The position numbers and the translations under genes are program-made. A model generated the notes under the pieces. The model saw nothing but the letters and a program-made list of their open reading frames with translations. It was not told the origin of the DNA and searched no databases. Below are positions 7,109 through 14,502 of a stretch of DNA of 18,169 nucleotides, piece by piece. Where the stretch lies: assembly GCA_035539215.1 (NCBI GenBank), contig DATLIX010000079.1, positions 1-18,169 on the forward strand. The letters run 5' to 3'. The stretch comes from Dongia_B sp035539215 (GTDB taxonomy: Bacteria; Pseudomonadota; Alphaproteobacteria; Dongiales; Dongiaceae). Each line of letters begins with the position of its first letter. Positions within the stretch are counted from its first letter, which is position 1.

Positions 7109-7758
7109 CCTCCATCCGCCTGCAGCAGGACCTCGATACGCTCCTTGCCTTTACCGATATTCCGGCGCTTCAAGGCGATGCGACCGATCTCACCGCTGCG
7201 CCGCAAATGCGTGCCGCCGCAAGGGACGCGGGCAAAGCCGGCAATCTCCCAATAGCGCCGGCCGCTGGCCTCGTCACTGAAAGCACTGGTAATCGGCAGG
7301 TCCTGGCGAGAGATGTCATTCGCCGCCTCTTCCAGCCCCGGCAAGAGCGACGTGACGCTTTCCGGCCAGGCAAAATCGATGCGGGCCTTGTCCGCGGCGA
7401 TATGCGCGCCGATCTTCTCTGCGCCGCGCAACTGCCGATAAACCAGTTCCAGCACGATCTCGGCGGCAAAATGCAGCCGCATCAGCCGATAGCGGCGCGG
7501 CCAATCGATCGCCACGGTCACCGGTTCCCCCGTTTCAAGGCCATGGCGCGAAGGCAGGCGATAGATAATGTCGTCACCAGCCTTGCGTGCCTCCAGCACT
7601 TCGATACCGGCGATCGTTCCCTGATCGCTCTCCTGCCCGCCCGAAAACGCATAGAAGATGGTTTCGGCCAATGTGACGGCATCCGCATCGACCGTGGCGA
7701 CCGTCGTAGTCAAGACATCCAGATAGGGCTCGATCCAGAACCGTTTGATGGTCGCCAC
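7105..7758 (-). CDS. alaX: AlaX-type alanyl-tRNA editing protein
   Basis: Free-standing AlaX proteins hydrolyse mischarged Ser- or Gly-tRNA(Ala) and resemble the editing domain of alanyl-tRNA synthetase. The 217-residue product has the N-terminal block (IEPYL, then FYAFSGGQESDQG at about residues 35–47) and the zinc-binding C-terminal motif RVPCGGTHLRRSGEIG with C180 and H184. The first zinc motif, normally HxxxH, reads H96-F-A-A-E100, so Glu replaces the second His. The start is GTG 7758, with AGAGGA about five bases upstream. It lies 27 bases after dhaK and is probably the last gene of the same transcript. Its 3' end overlaps the convergent oxidoreductase gene by four bases. Family assignment is firm; activity is less certain. 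Confidence 0.83.
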   Translation of the reverse strand: MATIKRFWIEPYLDVLTTTVATVDADAVTLAETIFYAFSGGQESDQGTIAGIEVLEARKAGDDIIYRLPSRHGLETGEPVTVAIDWPRRYRLMRLHFAAEIVLELVYRQLRGAEKIGAHIAADKARIDFAWPESVTSLLPGLEEAANDISRQDLPITSAFSDEASGRRYWEIAGFARVPCGGTHLRRSGEIGRIALKRRNIGKGKERIEVLLQADGG

Positions 7759-7785
7759 GGCATCCTCTTCAGCTTCGGCAGATTG

Positions 7786-8775
7786 CTACATGCCCCAGCG
7801 CAAGGCGGCAGTATGAACCGGCGCGTCCCAGAGCTTGAGCTGTTCAGCACCAAGCTGTGTGACTGTCAAGGAGCAACCGGCCATTTCGAGCGAGGTGACA
7901 TAGGAGCCGACCAGCGAGCGGACGACCTTGATGCCTTTGGCGGCAAGCTGGCGGCGCGCCGCGTGATACATGAGATAAAGCTCCATCAGCGGCGTTCCGC
8001 CGAACCCGTTGACCAGCAGGACGACCTCGCTGCCAGCCTTCGGCGCAAGATCGCCGACGATGGCACCGATCATCTCTTCGGCGATCGCATCCGCACTGGC
8101 AAGCTTCACCCGCCGCCGGCCCGGCTCGCCGTGAATGCCGACGCCCATTTCCATCTCGTCCTCGCCCAGCGTGAAGGTCGGCTTGCCCGCGGCAGGCACC
8201 GTGCAACTGGTCAGGGCGACACCCATGGAGCGGCTGGCCGCGTTGATTTCATTGCCAAGAGCCTGGACCTCCTGGAGAGAGGCGCCTTTTTCCGCAGCGG
8301 CGCCGATGATTTTCTCGACGATCACGGCGCCGGCAACCCCGCGGCGGCCGATCGAATAGGTCGATTTCTCCACCGCGACATCGTCATCGATGATGATGGT
8401 GGCAACCTCGCTTGGCGCCATATCCGCCGCCATCTCGAAATTCATCCGGTCGCCTTCATAGTTCTTGATGATCAGCAGCGATCCCGCCCCCTGATCGACC
8501 GCCGTCATGGCTGCAACCATCTGGTCTGGCGTCGGCGAGGTGAAGACCTGGCCAGGGCAGGCGGCATCCAGCATACCGTGCCCGACGAAACCGGCATGCA
8601 AAGGCTCATGACCCGACCCGCCACCGGAGATCAGTTGCACCTTGCCCGGCTGCAGATTGCGTCTGCGAACGAATTTCCGTCCCTCGCCAAGCTGCAGGAT
8701 ATCGGCATGTGCTTCAGCCAGCCCGTCGAGGCTTTCTGCCAGGACCGTATCGACGGAATTGATCAGCTTCTTCAT
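7786..8775 (-). CDS. dhaK: Dihydroxyacetone kinase, substrate-binding subunit DhaK
   Basis: DhaK holds dihydroxyacetone covalently through a histidine and presents it to DhaL for phosphorylation to DHAP. The 329-residue product starts MKKLINSVDTVL and has GGGSGHEPLHAGFVG (about residues 51–65), the KNYEGDRMNFEMA segment and MGVGIHGEPGRRRVKL, with the substrate-binding His inside GIHGEPG. E. coli DhaK has 356 residues, so the length is normal. A strong ribosome-binding site (GGGGAGG) lies three bases before ATG 8775. It sits about 2.9 kb downstream of dhaL, with dhaM, ptsH, enzyme I and a helix-turn-helix-like gene between them. The preceding 73-base gap holds nothing recognised. The true substrate could be a related small ketose. 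Confidence 0.93.
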   Translation of the reverse strand: MKKLINSVDTVLAESLDGLAEAHADILQLGEGRKFVRRRNLQPGKVQLISGGGSGHEPLHAGFVGHGMLDAACPGQVFTSPTPDQMVAAMTAVDQGAGSLLIIKNYEGDRMNFEMAADMAPSEVATIIIDDDVAVEKSTYSIGRRGVAGAVIVEKIIGAAAEKGASLQEVQALGNEINAASRSMGVALTSCTVPAAGKPTFTLGEDEMEMGVGIHGEPGRRRVKLASADAIAEEMIGAIVGDLAPKAGSEVVLLVNGFGGTPLMELYLMYHAARRQLAAKGIKVVRSLVGSYVTSLEMAGCSLTVTQLGAEQLKLWDAPVHTAALRWGM

Positions 8776-8848
8776 TTTCCTCCCCTCTCATTTGGCACCT
8801 TCAGGACTTGACTGCCTGTTCCGGCACCTGTTTCACATCACGTCTGTC

Positions 8849-9337
8849 TCAAGCCAGTTCCGTCAGTTTGCCGATCTTCAAGGCTATATCGCTGATCAGC
8901 TTATCCAGCGCCTGGTTCTTTTTCTCATTCTCGAGATCCGGCAGATAGACCGTCACCGGTCGCAGCCGGTGCTCCTTCGGATGATGGTGGCGATGCCGCT
9001 GCAGTCGGCCGGGATGGGCGGCGGCATAGGCGTCGAGAAAGGCCTCGCGCTCATGATTGGGGAACAGACAGACCTCGAAGATCACTTCCAGGTGCTGTGC
9101 CGGAATCGGCGTCGGATAGGCCGGATTGGCGATCTGCGAAACGAAACTGCGGTTCTTGGCCAAGGCAGCCGCCAGACGCTGCCGGGTGCCGGATGGCCGG
9201 TTTTCGAGAACCTGCGCCAGAATCTGCTTATAGTTCGAGACGGCGGAACTTGCCGCCCCTGCCGGCTCCGCCTCGATACGCGGCGCCGATACGGCGCGTA
9301 TCTCACGCTTGCCAGCTTGTGGTTTCTTGTTGGTCAT
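8849..9337 (-). CDS. Helix-turn-helix-like protein of the dha/ABC cluster
   Basis: I do not recognise a named family. The 162-residue product has a disordered, basic and Ala-rich first third. Residues 51–92, which start TRQRLAAALAKNRSFVSQIA, look like an XRE-type helix-turn-helix: a Leu/Ala helix, a turn, then a recognition helix with SFVSQI. Next come REAFLDAYAAAHPGR, a His/Arg-rich stretch at 111–126 containing HRHHH, and a C-terminal helix, NQALDKLISDIALKIGKLTE, that could dimerise. The start is ATG 9337. A longer frame to 9517 adds 60 residues lying over the enzyme I gene and is unlikely. It lies 52 bases after enzyme I and 73 before dhaK, which suggests a cluster-specific regulator. DNA binding is inferred from pattern only. 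Confidence 0.62.
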   Translation of the reverse strand: MTNKKPQAGKREIRAVSAPRIEAEPAGAASSAVSNYKQILAQVLENRPSGTRQRLAAALAKNRSFVSQIANPAYPTPIPAQHLEVIFEVCLFPNHEREAFLDAYAAAHPGRLQRHRHHHPKEHRLRPVTVYLPDLENEKKNQALDKLISDIALKIGKLTELA

Positions 9338-9389
9338 CAGCCGAATACCCCACCGGATCGGATTGCAACGTCGCCGGCGGGCATCTTGA

Positions 9390-11000
9390 TCACGCAAGCC
9401 GTATCGATGCAACGGCGGCCTTGACGCGGCCCACCGCGGCGGGCGCGACCGACAACGACCGCAAACCGGCCGCCAACAACTGCGGCACCAGACGGGTTTC
9501 CGCTGCGGCATCGCCACAGAGACTCACCTCCACCCCCGAGTGCCGTCCATGGGCTGCGGTATTGGCGATCAGCTTGAGGACAGCCGGGTCTCCGGCATCG
9601 ACCAGGGCCGCGACACTGTCGAGATCCCGCGCCGCCGCCAGCGTGTATTGGGTGAGATCGTTCGAACCGATCGAGTAGAAATCCGCTGAGAAACGCTCCG
9701 GCATGAGCGCTGCCGAGGGCACCTCGACCATGATGCCAAGCGGTGGCCGCCGATGCGGCACGTCCTGGGATTGCAGCTCCCCGATCACCTCATCGAGCAG
9801 CCGCCGAGCGGCCTCGACTTCGGCCGGTACGCTCACCATGGGCAGCATGATCTTGAGATCGCCATGGAAGGCAGCCCGGCAGAGCGCCCGCAACTGGATC
9901 TTGAACACATCCGTCCGGGCAAGCGAAAGCCGCAGGCCGCGCAGACCCAAAAAAGGATTGGTTTCAGGAAGCGTGAGTCCGGCGATCGGCTTGTCGCCCC
10001 CGGCATCGAGGGTGCGAATGGTCACGGGACGTTCCTGCGCCCATTCCACCATCCGGCTGTAGATGTGATACTGCTCATTCTCGTCTGGCAGGTTGCCGTC
10101 CTGGCGAAAAAGAAACTCGGTGCGCACCAGGCCGATGCCGTCGCAGACCGCCGGGTCGAGATGATCGAGATCGGCAAGGCCGGCGATATTGATCAGCAGC
10201 TTGATCCCGATACCATCTGCCGTGCGAGCCGGCCGCAGACGATACTGTTCGGAGAGTGCCAGTTCCGCGCCGAACTCGGCGCGACGTGCCTCGATCTTGT
10301 TTCGTGTCTCAGGAGTGGGCGCGATGACGATCCGCCCGCCCTCGGCGTCAACGGCGATGGTCACGCCCGCCTCGATCGACATGACGTCGAAGCCCAACCC
10401 GACGACCATCGGCACGCCCCGCATGCGCGCCAGCATCGCCACATGGCTGGAGGAACTGCCCTTGCTGAGGGCAATACCGCCACCGTTGCTCCAGTCCTGG
10501 CTGAGAAACAGCGAAGGTGTCAGGTCCTCGCCCAGGAAAATTGCCCCCGGCGGCACGACAATCGCCGTCTCGCCGCGTAGATGGCGCAGCACCCGATCGC
10601 GCATGTCGCGCAGGTCGGCGGTACGCGCCCTGAAGTAATCGTCGTCGGAACTGGCGTAATCAGCGATCTGCGCATCGAGCGTCGTGTGCCAGGCAAAATC
10701 CGCCGCCTCACCCGCCTCAATGGTCGCCAAAGCCGGCTCGCTCAAAGCATCGTCTTCCAGCATGGCGACCTGGAATTCCAGAATATCCGCCGCGTCATCC
10801 TTGGCAGCTGCCATCAATTTGCCGATATCGTCGATCGCGGCAGCAATAGCGCGGCGCAGAGCGGCCGCCTCCGCCGCCGGCGCCGCAACCTGTCGGCTGG
10901 ATGCTGTCGGGGGTTCCGTCGGCGCGCCCGGCATCGGAAAGGCGGCGCCAATCGCAATCCCGGCCGAGGCCACCCGGCCCTGATGCCAGCTATCAGCCAT
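9390..11000 (-). CDS. ptsI: PTS enzyme I (PEP-protein phosphotransferase) of the dha relay
   Basis: Enzyme I takes phosphate from PEP onto a histidine and passes it to HPr. The 536-residue product shows the swivel-domain active site KGSSSSHVAMLARMRGVPMV, with H186 matching E. coli H189. In the barrel domain are GIGLVRTEFLF, RTLDAGGDKP, the PEP-binding signature GIMVEVPSAALM, then DFYSIGSNDLTQYTLAAARD and the catalytic Cys in LCGDAAAE. It is slightly shorter than E. coli enzyme I (575) and has no GAF domain, so it is not the nitrogen-PTS PtsP form. The start is ATG 11000, which overlaps the end of ptsH by eight bases and gives MADSWHQGRVASAGIAIG, the normal enzyme I opening. Its place between dhaM/ptsH and dhaK points to a dedicated dihydroxyacetone kinase relay. 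Confidence 0.92.
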   Translation of the reverse strand: MADSWHQGRVASAGIAIGAAFPMPGAPTEPPTASSRQVAAPAAEAAALRRAIAAAIDDIGKLMAAAKDDAADILEFQVAMLEDDALSEPALATIEAGEAADFAWHTTLDAQIADYASSDDDYFRARTADLRDMRDRVLRHLRGETAIVVPPGAIFLGEDLTPSLFLSQDWSNGGGIALSKGSSSSHVAMLARMRGVPMVVGLGFDVMSIEAGVTIAVDAEGGRIVIAPTPETRNKIEARRAEFGAELALSEQYRLRPARTADGIGIKLLINIAGLADLDHLDPAVCDGIGLVRTEFLFRQDGNLPDENEQYHIYSRMVEWAQERPVTIRTLDAGGDKPIAGLTLPETNPFLGLRGLRLSLARTDVFKIQLRALCRAAFHGDLKIMLPMVSVPAEVEAARRLLDEVIGELQSQDVPHRRPPLGIMVEVPSAALMPERFSADFYSIGSNDLTQYTLAAARDLDSVAALVDAGDPAVLKLIANTAAHGRHSGVEVSLCGDAAAETRLVPQLLAAGLRSLSVAPAAVGRVKAAVASIRLA

Positions 11001-11295
11001 GGGCCCGCGCTTCGTCAAAGTCGCGATTGACAAGATCGATCAAAGCTTGAACGGCATTGGTCGCGTCGGCACCGGTCGCCCGGAACTGCAATTGGCTGTT
11101 ACGCGGCGCCTTCATCGCCATCACCTTGGCGACGCTCTTGGCATCGATCCAGGGTCCGTCCGGGTTCGTCGCGATCTCGATCGCGGATGCAAAGGACTTT
11201 GCGAGCTTGGTCAGCTTCACCGAAGGGCGCGCATGCAGTCCGGCTTCGTGAGCCAGGATAACGCTTCCCAGGACCGGTGTTTCCGCAAGGGTCAT
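10993..11295 (-). CDS. ptsH: HPr phosphocarrier protein
   Basis: The 100-residue product is an HPr domain. AGLHARPSVKLTKLA carries the phosphorylatable histidine at residue 21, and DAKSVAKVMAMKA places a serine at residue 54, equivalent to the regulatory Ser46 of Gram-positive HPr. HPr shuttles phosphate from enzyme I to EIIA proteins, here most likely to the adjacent DhaM. It runs a few residues longer than the 85–90 usual for free HPr. GGAGATGAAG lies just upstream of ATG 11295. Its stop overlaps the enzyme I start by eight bases, so the two are almost certainly translated together. The kinase that would phosphorylate Ser54 (HprK) is not in the window. Confidence 0.93.
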   Translation of the reverse strand: MTLAETPVLGSVILAHEAGLHARPSVKLTKLAKSFASAIEIATNPDGPWIDAKSVAKVMAMKAPRNSQLQFRATGADATNAVQALIDLVNRDFDEARAHG

Positions 11296-11325
11296 TCTGT
11301 CTTCATCTCCACGTCATATGAACAT

Positions 11326-11718
11326 CTATTGCGGCGAGAGTTCTTCGGCAATCTTCTTTACCAGAGAAAGCGGCGCACCGCTGGCGGCCTCGGTCGCGGC
11401 AATCACGGCGCCTTCGACGATCGGCGCATTGCAGACAACGACCTTCCCCTGGCGCTCGTCCGGCAGCATCTCGATCGCCATCTCGCTATTGGTTTCGGCA
11501 CCGCCGAGATCCACCAGGATGGCCACGCCCGCCTCGCTCCAGGCATGGTCGATCGCGCTCATGATCGCCGGGACGCTGGTGCCGAGGCCACCCGCAGGAT
11601 TACCCCCGGTCCAGGCCACCTGAACTTCATCGCCAACCATCTGCCGCACCATATCCGCCGCCCCTTCCGCAACCTTCGGCGAATGCGAAACGATGACGAT
11701 GCCGACATTCGAACTCAT
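11326..11718 (-). CDS. dhaM: DhaM, mannose-type EIIA domain of dihydroxyacetone kinase
   Basis: The 130-residue product is a free-standing EIIA(Man)-like domain that rephosphorylates the ADP bound in DhaL. VGIVIVSHSPKVAEGAADMV carries the phosphorylatable histidine at residue 12, and AILVDLGGAETNSEMAIEML is the conserved DLGS-like segment of the family. E. coli DhaM fuses this domain to HPr and a partial enzyme I. Here the three parts are separate genes, with HPr and enzyme I following directly. The start ATG overlaps the dhaL stop as ATGA, a sign of coupled translation. Thirty bases separate it from ptsH. The gene is complete, and no membrane EIIB/EIIC partner occurs anywhere in the window. 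Confidence 0.92.
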   Translation of the reverse strand: MSSNVGIVIVSHSPKVAEGAADMVRQMVGDEVQVAWTGGNPAGGLGTSVPAIMSAIDHAWSEAGVAILVDLGGAETNSEMAIEMLPDERQGKVVVCNAPIVEGAVIAATEAASGAPLSLVKKIAEELSPQ

Positions 11719-12326
11719 TTCTTCAATCCTTCAAGCGATTCAACAAGCGTTTCGATAATCAGTGCCAGCGAGCAGGCGCCAGGATCCATATGGCCGATCG
11801 ACCGCTCGCCCAGGAATGAGGCGCGGCCGCGCGTCGCCTGCAACGGAATGGTGGCGGTCGCAGCTTGATTGGCGACTTCCGCCACTTCCGTCAAGCTGCC
11901 AAGATTGCCGACCGACAAACGATCGCTGACGGGGCCGAGCACGTCGAGCAGGGTTTTCTGCCCGCGTTCCGACTTGCCTCGGGCCTGTACCGCCGCCAGG
12001 GCCGCCGCAACCGCCCGCGCCACGGCGGCAGCATCCGGCTCGGGGGGCAGCTCCTTGCCGAGGCTCAGAAACAGGGTCCCATAGAGCGGCCCGGACGCCC
12101 CGCCGACCGTCATGACCAGTTGCGTGCCGATCGCCCGCAAGGCTTCCGGCAAGGGCTTGGCCGCGATCGTATCAATCTCTGCCAGGACGGCCTCGCAGCC
12201 CCGCTTCATATTGACGCCATGGTCGCCGTCGCCGATCGCCTGGTCGAGATCGGTCAAGTGGTCGGAACGGGCGATCACCGCATGGCCGACCTGGTCAATC
12301 AATTGTCGTAGCAATCCGGAATCCAT
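11715..12326 (-). CDS. dhaL: Dihydroxyacetone kinase, nucleotide-binding subunit DhaL
   Basis: DhaL keeps a tightly bound ADP/ATP and transfers phosphate to the substrate on DhaK. The 203-residue product (210 in E. coli) has the three-aspartate Mg-nucleotide motif LDQAIGDGDHGVNMKRG at about residues 27–43, the phosphate-contacting GGASGPLYGTLFL, GQKTLLDVLGP, and the ATRGRASFLGERSIGHMDPG loop near the C-terminus. A ribosome-binding site, GAAGAGAT, sits directly before ATG 12326. The gene lies 59 bases after an ABC ATPase gene and overlaps dhaM by four bases. PTS-dependent DhaL proteins act with DhaM and need no free ATP, which fits the adjoining EIIA, HPr and enzyme I genes. Confidence 0.93.
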   Translation of the reverse strand: MDSGLLRQLIDQVGHAVIARSDHLTDLDQAIGDGDHGVNMKRGCEAVLAEIDTIAAKPLPEALRAIGTQLVMTVGGASGPLYGTLFLSLGKELPPEPDAAAVARAVAAALAAVQARGKSERGQKTLLDVLGPVSDRLSVGNLGSLTEVAEVANQAATATIPLQATRGRASFLGERSIGHMDPGACSLALIIETLVESLEGLKK

Positions 12327-12385
12327 ATCTCTTCAACCCATTCTGAACTGGTTCCATCCCACAAAACCGACCTGCTTCTCACCCC

Positions 12386-13396
12386 TCAAGAACGCACGCG
12401 CGCACCATCGCGATCGAAATAGAGCGGATTTTGCAGTTCCAATGCCACAACGTCGCCGACATCCAGCTGGGCATCCGGCTGCACCAGGGTCGTTACCTTG
12501 TGGCCATTGAAATCGATATGCAGATGATTCTGGTCGCCGAGATGTTCGATCCAGTCGATCCGGGCGGCTGCACCATTGTGATGGCTGATCAGGAGATTCT
12601 CCGTCCGTACACCGATCGTTTCTGCGGCACCCGGCATCGCCACGTCCGGAAAGAGCCCGCGCGGGATCAGGTTTATGTGGGGCTGGCCAAGGCGCGTCGC
12701 GACATAGACATCGTTGGGGTCTTCGTAGATCTCGCGTGGCGCGCCGATCTGCACCAGCTTGCCATCGCGCAACACGCCGATCCGGGTCGCCATGGTCATG
12801 GCCTCGATCTGGTCATGCGTGACATAGAGCACGGTGGCGCCGAGCTCATGCTGGATGCGCTTCAATTCCAGCCGCAGCTCGTTGCGCAGCTTGGCATCCA
12901 GCGAAGACAGTGGTTCGTCCATGAGATAGATCTTGGGATTGCGCACCAGTGCCCGGCCAATCGCGACACGCTGCATCTCGCCGCCGGAGAGCCGCGTCGC
13001 CCGGTTCTGCAGCTTGTGATCGATATGCAGCATGGTGGCGACTTCGTCGATCTTGCGCCTGATTTCATCTTCGGGGACACGCCGCGTTGGCGAGCGCAAG
13101 GGAAACGCCAGGTTGTCGTAGACCGAAAGATGGGGATAGAGCGAATATTGCTGGAAAACGAAGGCAACATCGCGCAGGGCCGGCGCGTCGCCCGAAACAT
13201 CCCGGCCATCGATCATCACCCGGCCGGAATCCAAAGCCTCCAGGCCGGCGACAAGGCGCAAGGTCGTGGTCTTGCCGGCACCCGTCGGGCCCAGCAGAAC
13301 CACGAACTCGCCGTCCTCGATCGCCAGGTCAATATGGTCCACGGCAGTCACCGGGCCGAAATTCTTGGTAGCGTTATGCAGAACGACATCAGCCAT
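12386..13396 (-). CDS. ABC importer ATPase, MalK/UgpC-like, first of a pair
   Basis: This 336-residue subunit is one of two ATPases for the carbohydrate-type importer encoded upstream. It has Walker A GPTGAGKT at residues 36–43, the Q-loop FVFQQYSLYPH, the signature LSGGE at 136–140, Walker B IYLMDEPLSSLDA and the switch histidine in YVTHDQ. The C-terminal third forms the OB-fold regulatory region of CUT1-type ATPases. The start ATG 13396 overlaps the preceding ATPase gene by eight bases. The longer frame to 13636 adds 80 Arg/Ser-rich residues lying over that gene and is a shadow. dhaL follows after 59 bases. Two ATPase genes side by side suggest a heterodimer, since many CUT1 systems use one shared ATPase. 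Confidence 0.9.
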   Translation of the reverse strand: MADVVLHNATKNFGPVTAVDHIDLAIEDGEFVVLLGPTGAGKTTTLRLVAGLEALDSGRVMIDGRDVSGDAPALRDVAFVFQQYSLYPHLSVYDNLAFPLRSPTRRVPEDEIRRKIDEVATMLHIDHKLQNRATRLSGGEMQRVAIGRALVRNPKIYLMDEPLSSLDAKLRNELRLELKRIQHELGATVLYVTHDQIEAMTMATRIGVLRDGKLVQIGAPREIYEDPNDVYVATRLGQPHINLIPRGLFPDVAMPGAAETIGVRTENLLISHHNGAAARIDWIEHLGDQNHLHIDFNGHKVTTLVQPDAQLDVGDVVALELQNPLYFDRDGARVRS

Positions 13397-14498
13397 GACG
13401 GACTCCCTGCAACGTGCTCTCGTGCAGGGCCGTACGAATGGCGCGCCCGCTCTGGCCTTCGAAAATCGACAACTTTTCCGGTTTGAAAGTGAGGCCGATC
13501 TGGCTGCCGACGGCGGCGCGCCGATCGGCCGCGACACGCGCCCGGACCTTGCCATGCTCAGTGATGACGGTGACGATCTGGGTGGTGCCGAGATATTCCG
13601 TGCCGAAGACCTCCCCCCGCAACCCGGCCTCGTCACTCAAGCGGATATGTTCGGGCCTGGCGCCGAGGACCAGTTTCTGACTGCTGATATCTTCATGCGC
13701 CTCCGGCACCTCGATCGACAGGCCATTCAGGCGGATATGATGATCGCCGCGCTGCAGGCCGCCCTCGAAGGCCAGGAAGTTCATGGCCGGCGAGCCGATG
13801 AAATCAGCGACGAAAATGGTCGCCGGCCGCTCATAGACGTCGCGCGGCGTGCCGAGCTGTTCGATGACGCCGTGATTCATCACCGCGATCTTGTCGGCCA
13901 TGGCCATCGCCTCCATCTGGTCGTGGGTCACGTAGATGGTGGTGGCGTGGAGCCGGTCATGCAGGGCACGCAATTCGTGACACATCAGCGTGCGGAACTC
14001 CGCATCCAGCGCACCCAAGGGCTCATCCATCATGAAGGCGGCCGGCTGCCGGACAATGGCGCGGCCGAGCGCCACGCGCTGGCGGTCGCCGCCGGCAAGG
14101 CCCGAGACGGGTTTGTCGAGCAGATGGGTGATGCGCAGGATGCGGGCCGCCTCCTCCACCCGCGTCTTGATCTCGGTCCTTGACGTCCCCTGGCATTTCA
14201 GCGGAAAGCCGATATTAGCCCGCACATTCATATGCGGATAAAGAGCAAAGAGCTGGAAGACGAAGGCGATGTCGCGCTGGGCCGCCCGCTTGAAGGTGAC
14301 GTCTTCGCCGCCCAACAGGATCTCCCCGCCGGTCGGCAGCTCAAGCCCCGCGATCATGCGCAAAGTGGTCGTTTTGCCGCAACCGGAAGGCCCCAGCATA
14401 ACGAAGAACTCGCCGTCCTCGACCACGAAGCTGGAACCCTTGACGGCGACGAATTCGCCGAAGGCCTTTTGTAGATTCTGCACGCGAATTTCAGCCAT
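13389..14498 (-). CDS. ABC importer ATPase, MalK/UgpC-like, second of a pair
   Basis: The 369-residue product has Walker A GPSGCGKT at residues 36–43, the Q-loop FVFQLFALYPH, Walker B FMMDEPLGALDA and the switch histidine in YVTHDQMEAM. A C-terminal regulatory domain (about 240–369) contains LGARPEHIRL. The signature motif reads LAGGD at 134–138 instead of LSGGQ, so the serine that contacts the gamma-phosphate across the dimer is replaced by alanine. Its neighbour has LSGGE, so a heterodimer would have one normal and one altered ATP site. The start is ATG 14498, four bases after the stop of the small membrane protein. The frame to 14561 is longer but overlaps that gene. Substrate cannot be deduced. 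Confidence 0.9.
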   Translation of the reverse strand: MAEIRVQNLQKAFGEFVAVKGSSFVVEDGEFFVMLGPSGCGKTTTLRMIAGLELPTGGEILLGGEDVTFKRAAQRDIAFVFQLFALYPHMNVRANIGFPLKCQGTSRTEIKTRVEEAARILRITHLLDKPVSGLAGGDRQRVALGRAIVRQPAAFMMDEPLGALDAEFRTLMCHELRALHDRLHATTIYVTHDQMEAMAMADKIAVMNHGVIEQLGTPRDVYERPATIFVADFIGSPAMNFLAFEGGLQRGDHHIRLNGLSIEVPEAHEDISSQKLVLGARPEHIRLSDEAGLRGEVFGTEYLGTTQIVTVITEHGKVRARVAADRRAAVGSQIGLTFKPEKLSIFEGQSGRAIRTALHESTLQGVRHG

Positions 14499-14502
14499 CA
14501 GG

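Noticed and set aside
6865..8811. A 648-codon open frame on the plus strand over alaX and dhaK
   Set aside because: It is antisense to two genes with clear family motifs. Its translation is His/Asp/Arg/Gln-rich, as expected from the complement of GC-rich coding sequence, and shows no domain.
9338..9517. 60-residue N-terminal extension of the helix-turn-helix-like protein
   Set aside because: The extension lies mostly inside the enzyme I gene and is Arg/Cys/Pro-rich without structure. ATG 9337 is a more natural start.
9390..11000. Calling the phosphotransferase PtsP (nitrogen-PTS enzyme I)
   Set aside because: There is no N-terminal GAF domain; the protein starts directly with the enzyme I fold and lies beside dhaM and ptsH.
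12431..13486. A 351-codon plus-strand frame over the first ABC ATPase gene
   Set aside because: It mirrors the ATPase coding strand, has His/Gln/Asp-biased composition, and lacks any recognisable motif or ribosome-binding context.
13397..13636. 80-residue N-terminal extension of the first ATPase
   Set aside because: MADVVLHNATKNFG is the normal opening of this family. The extension lies inside the other ATPase gene and is Arg/Ser-rich.
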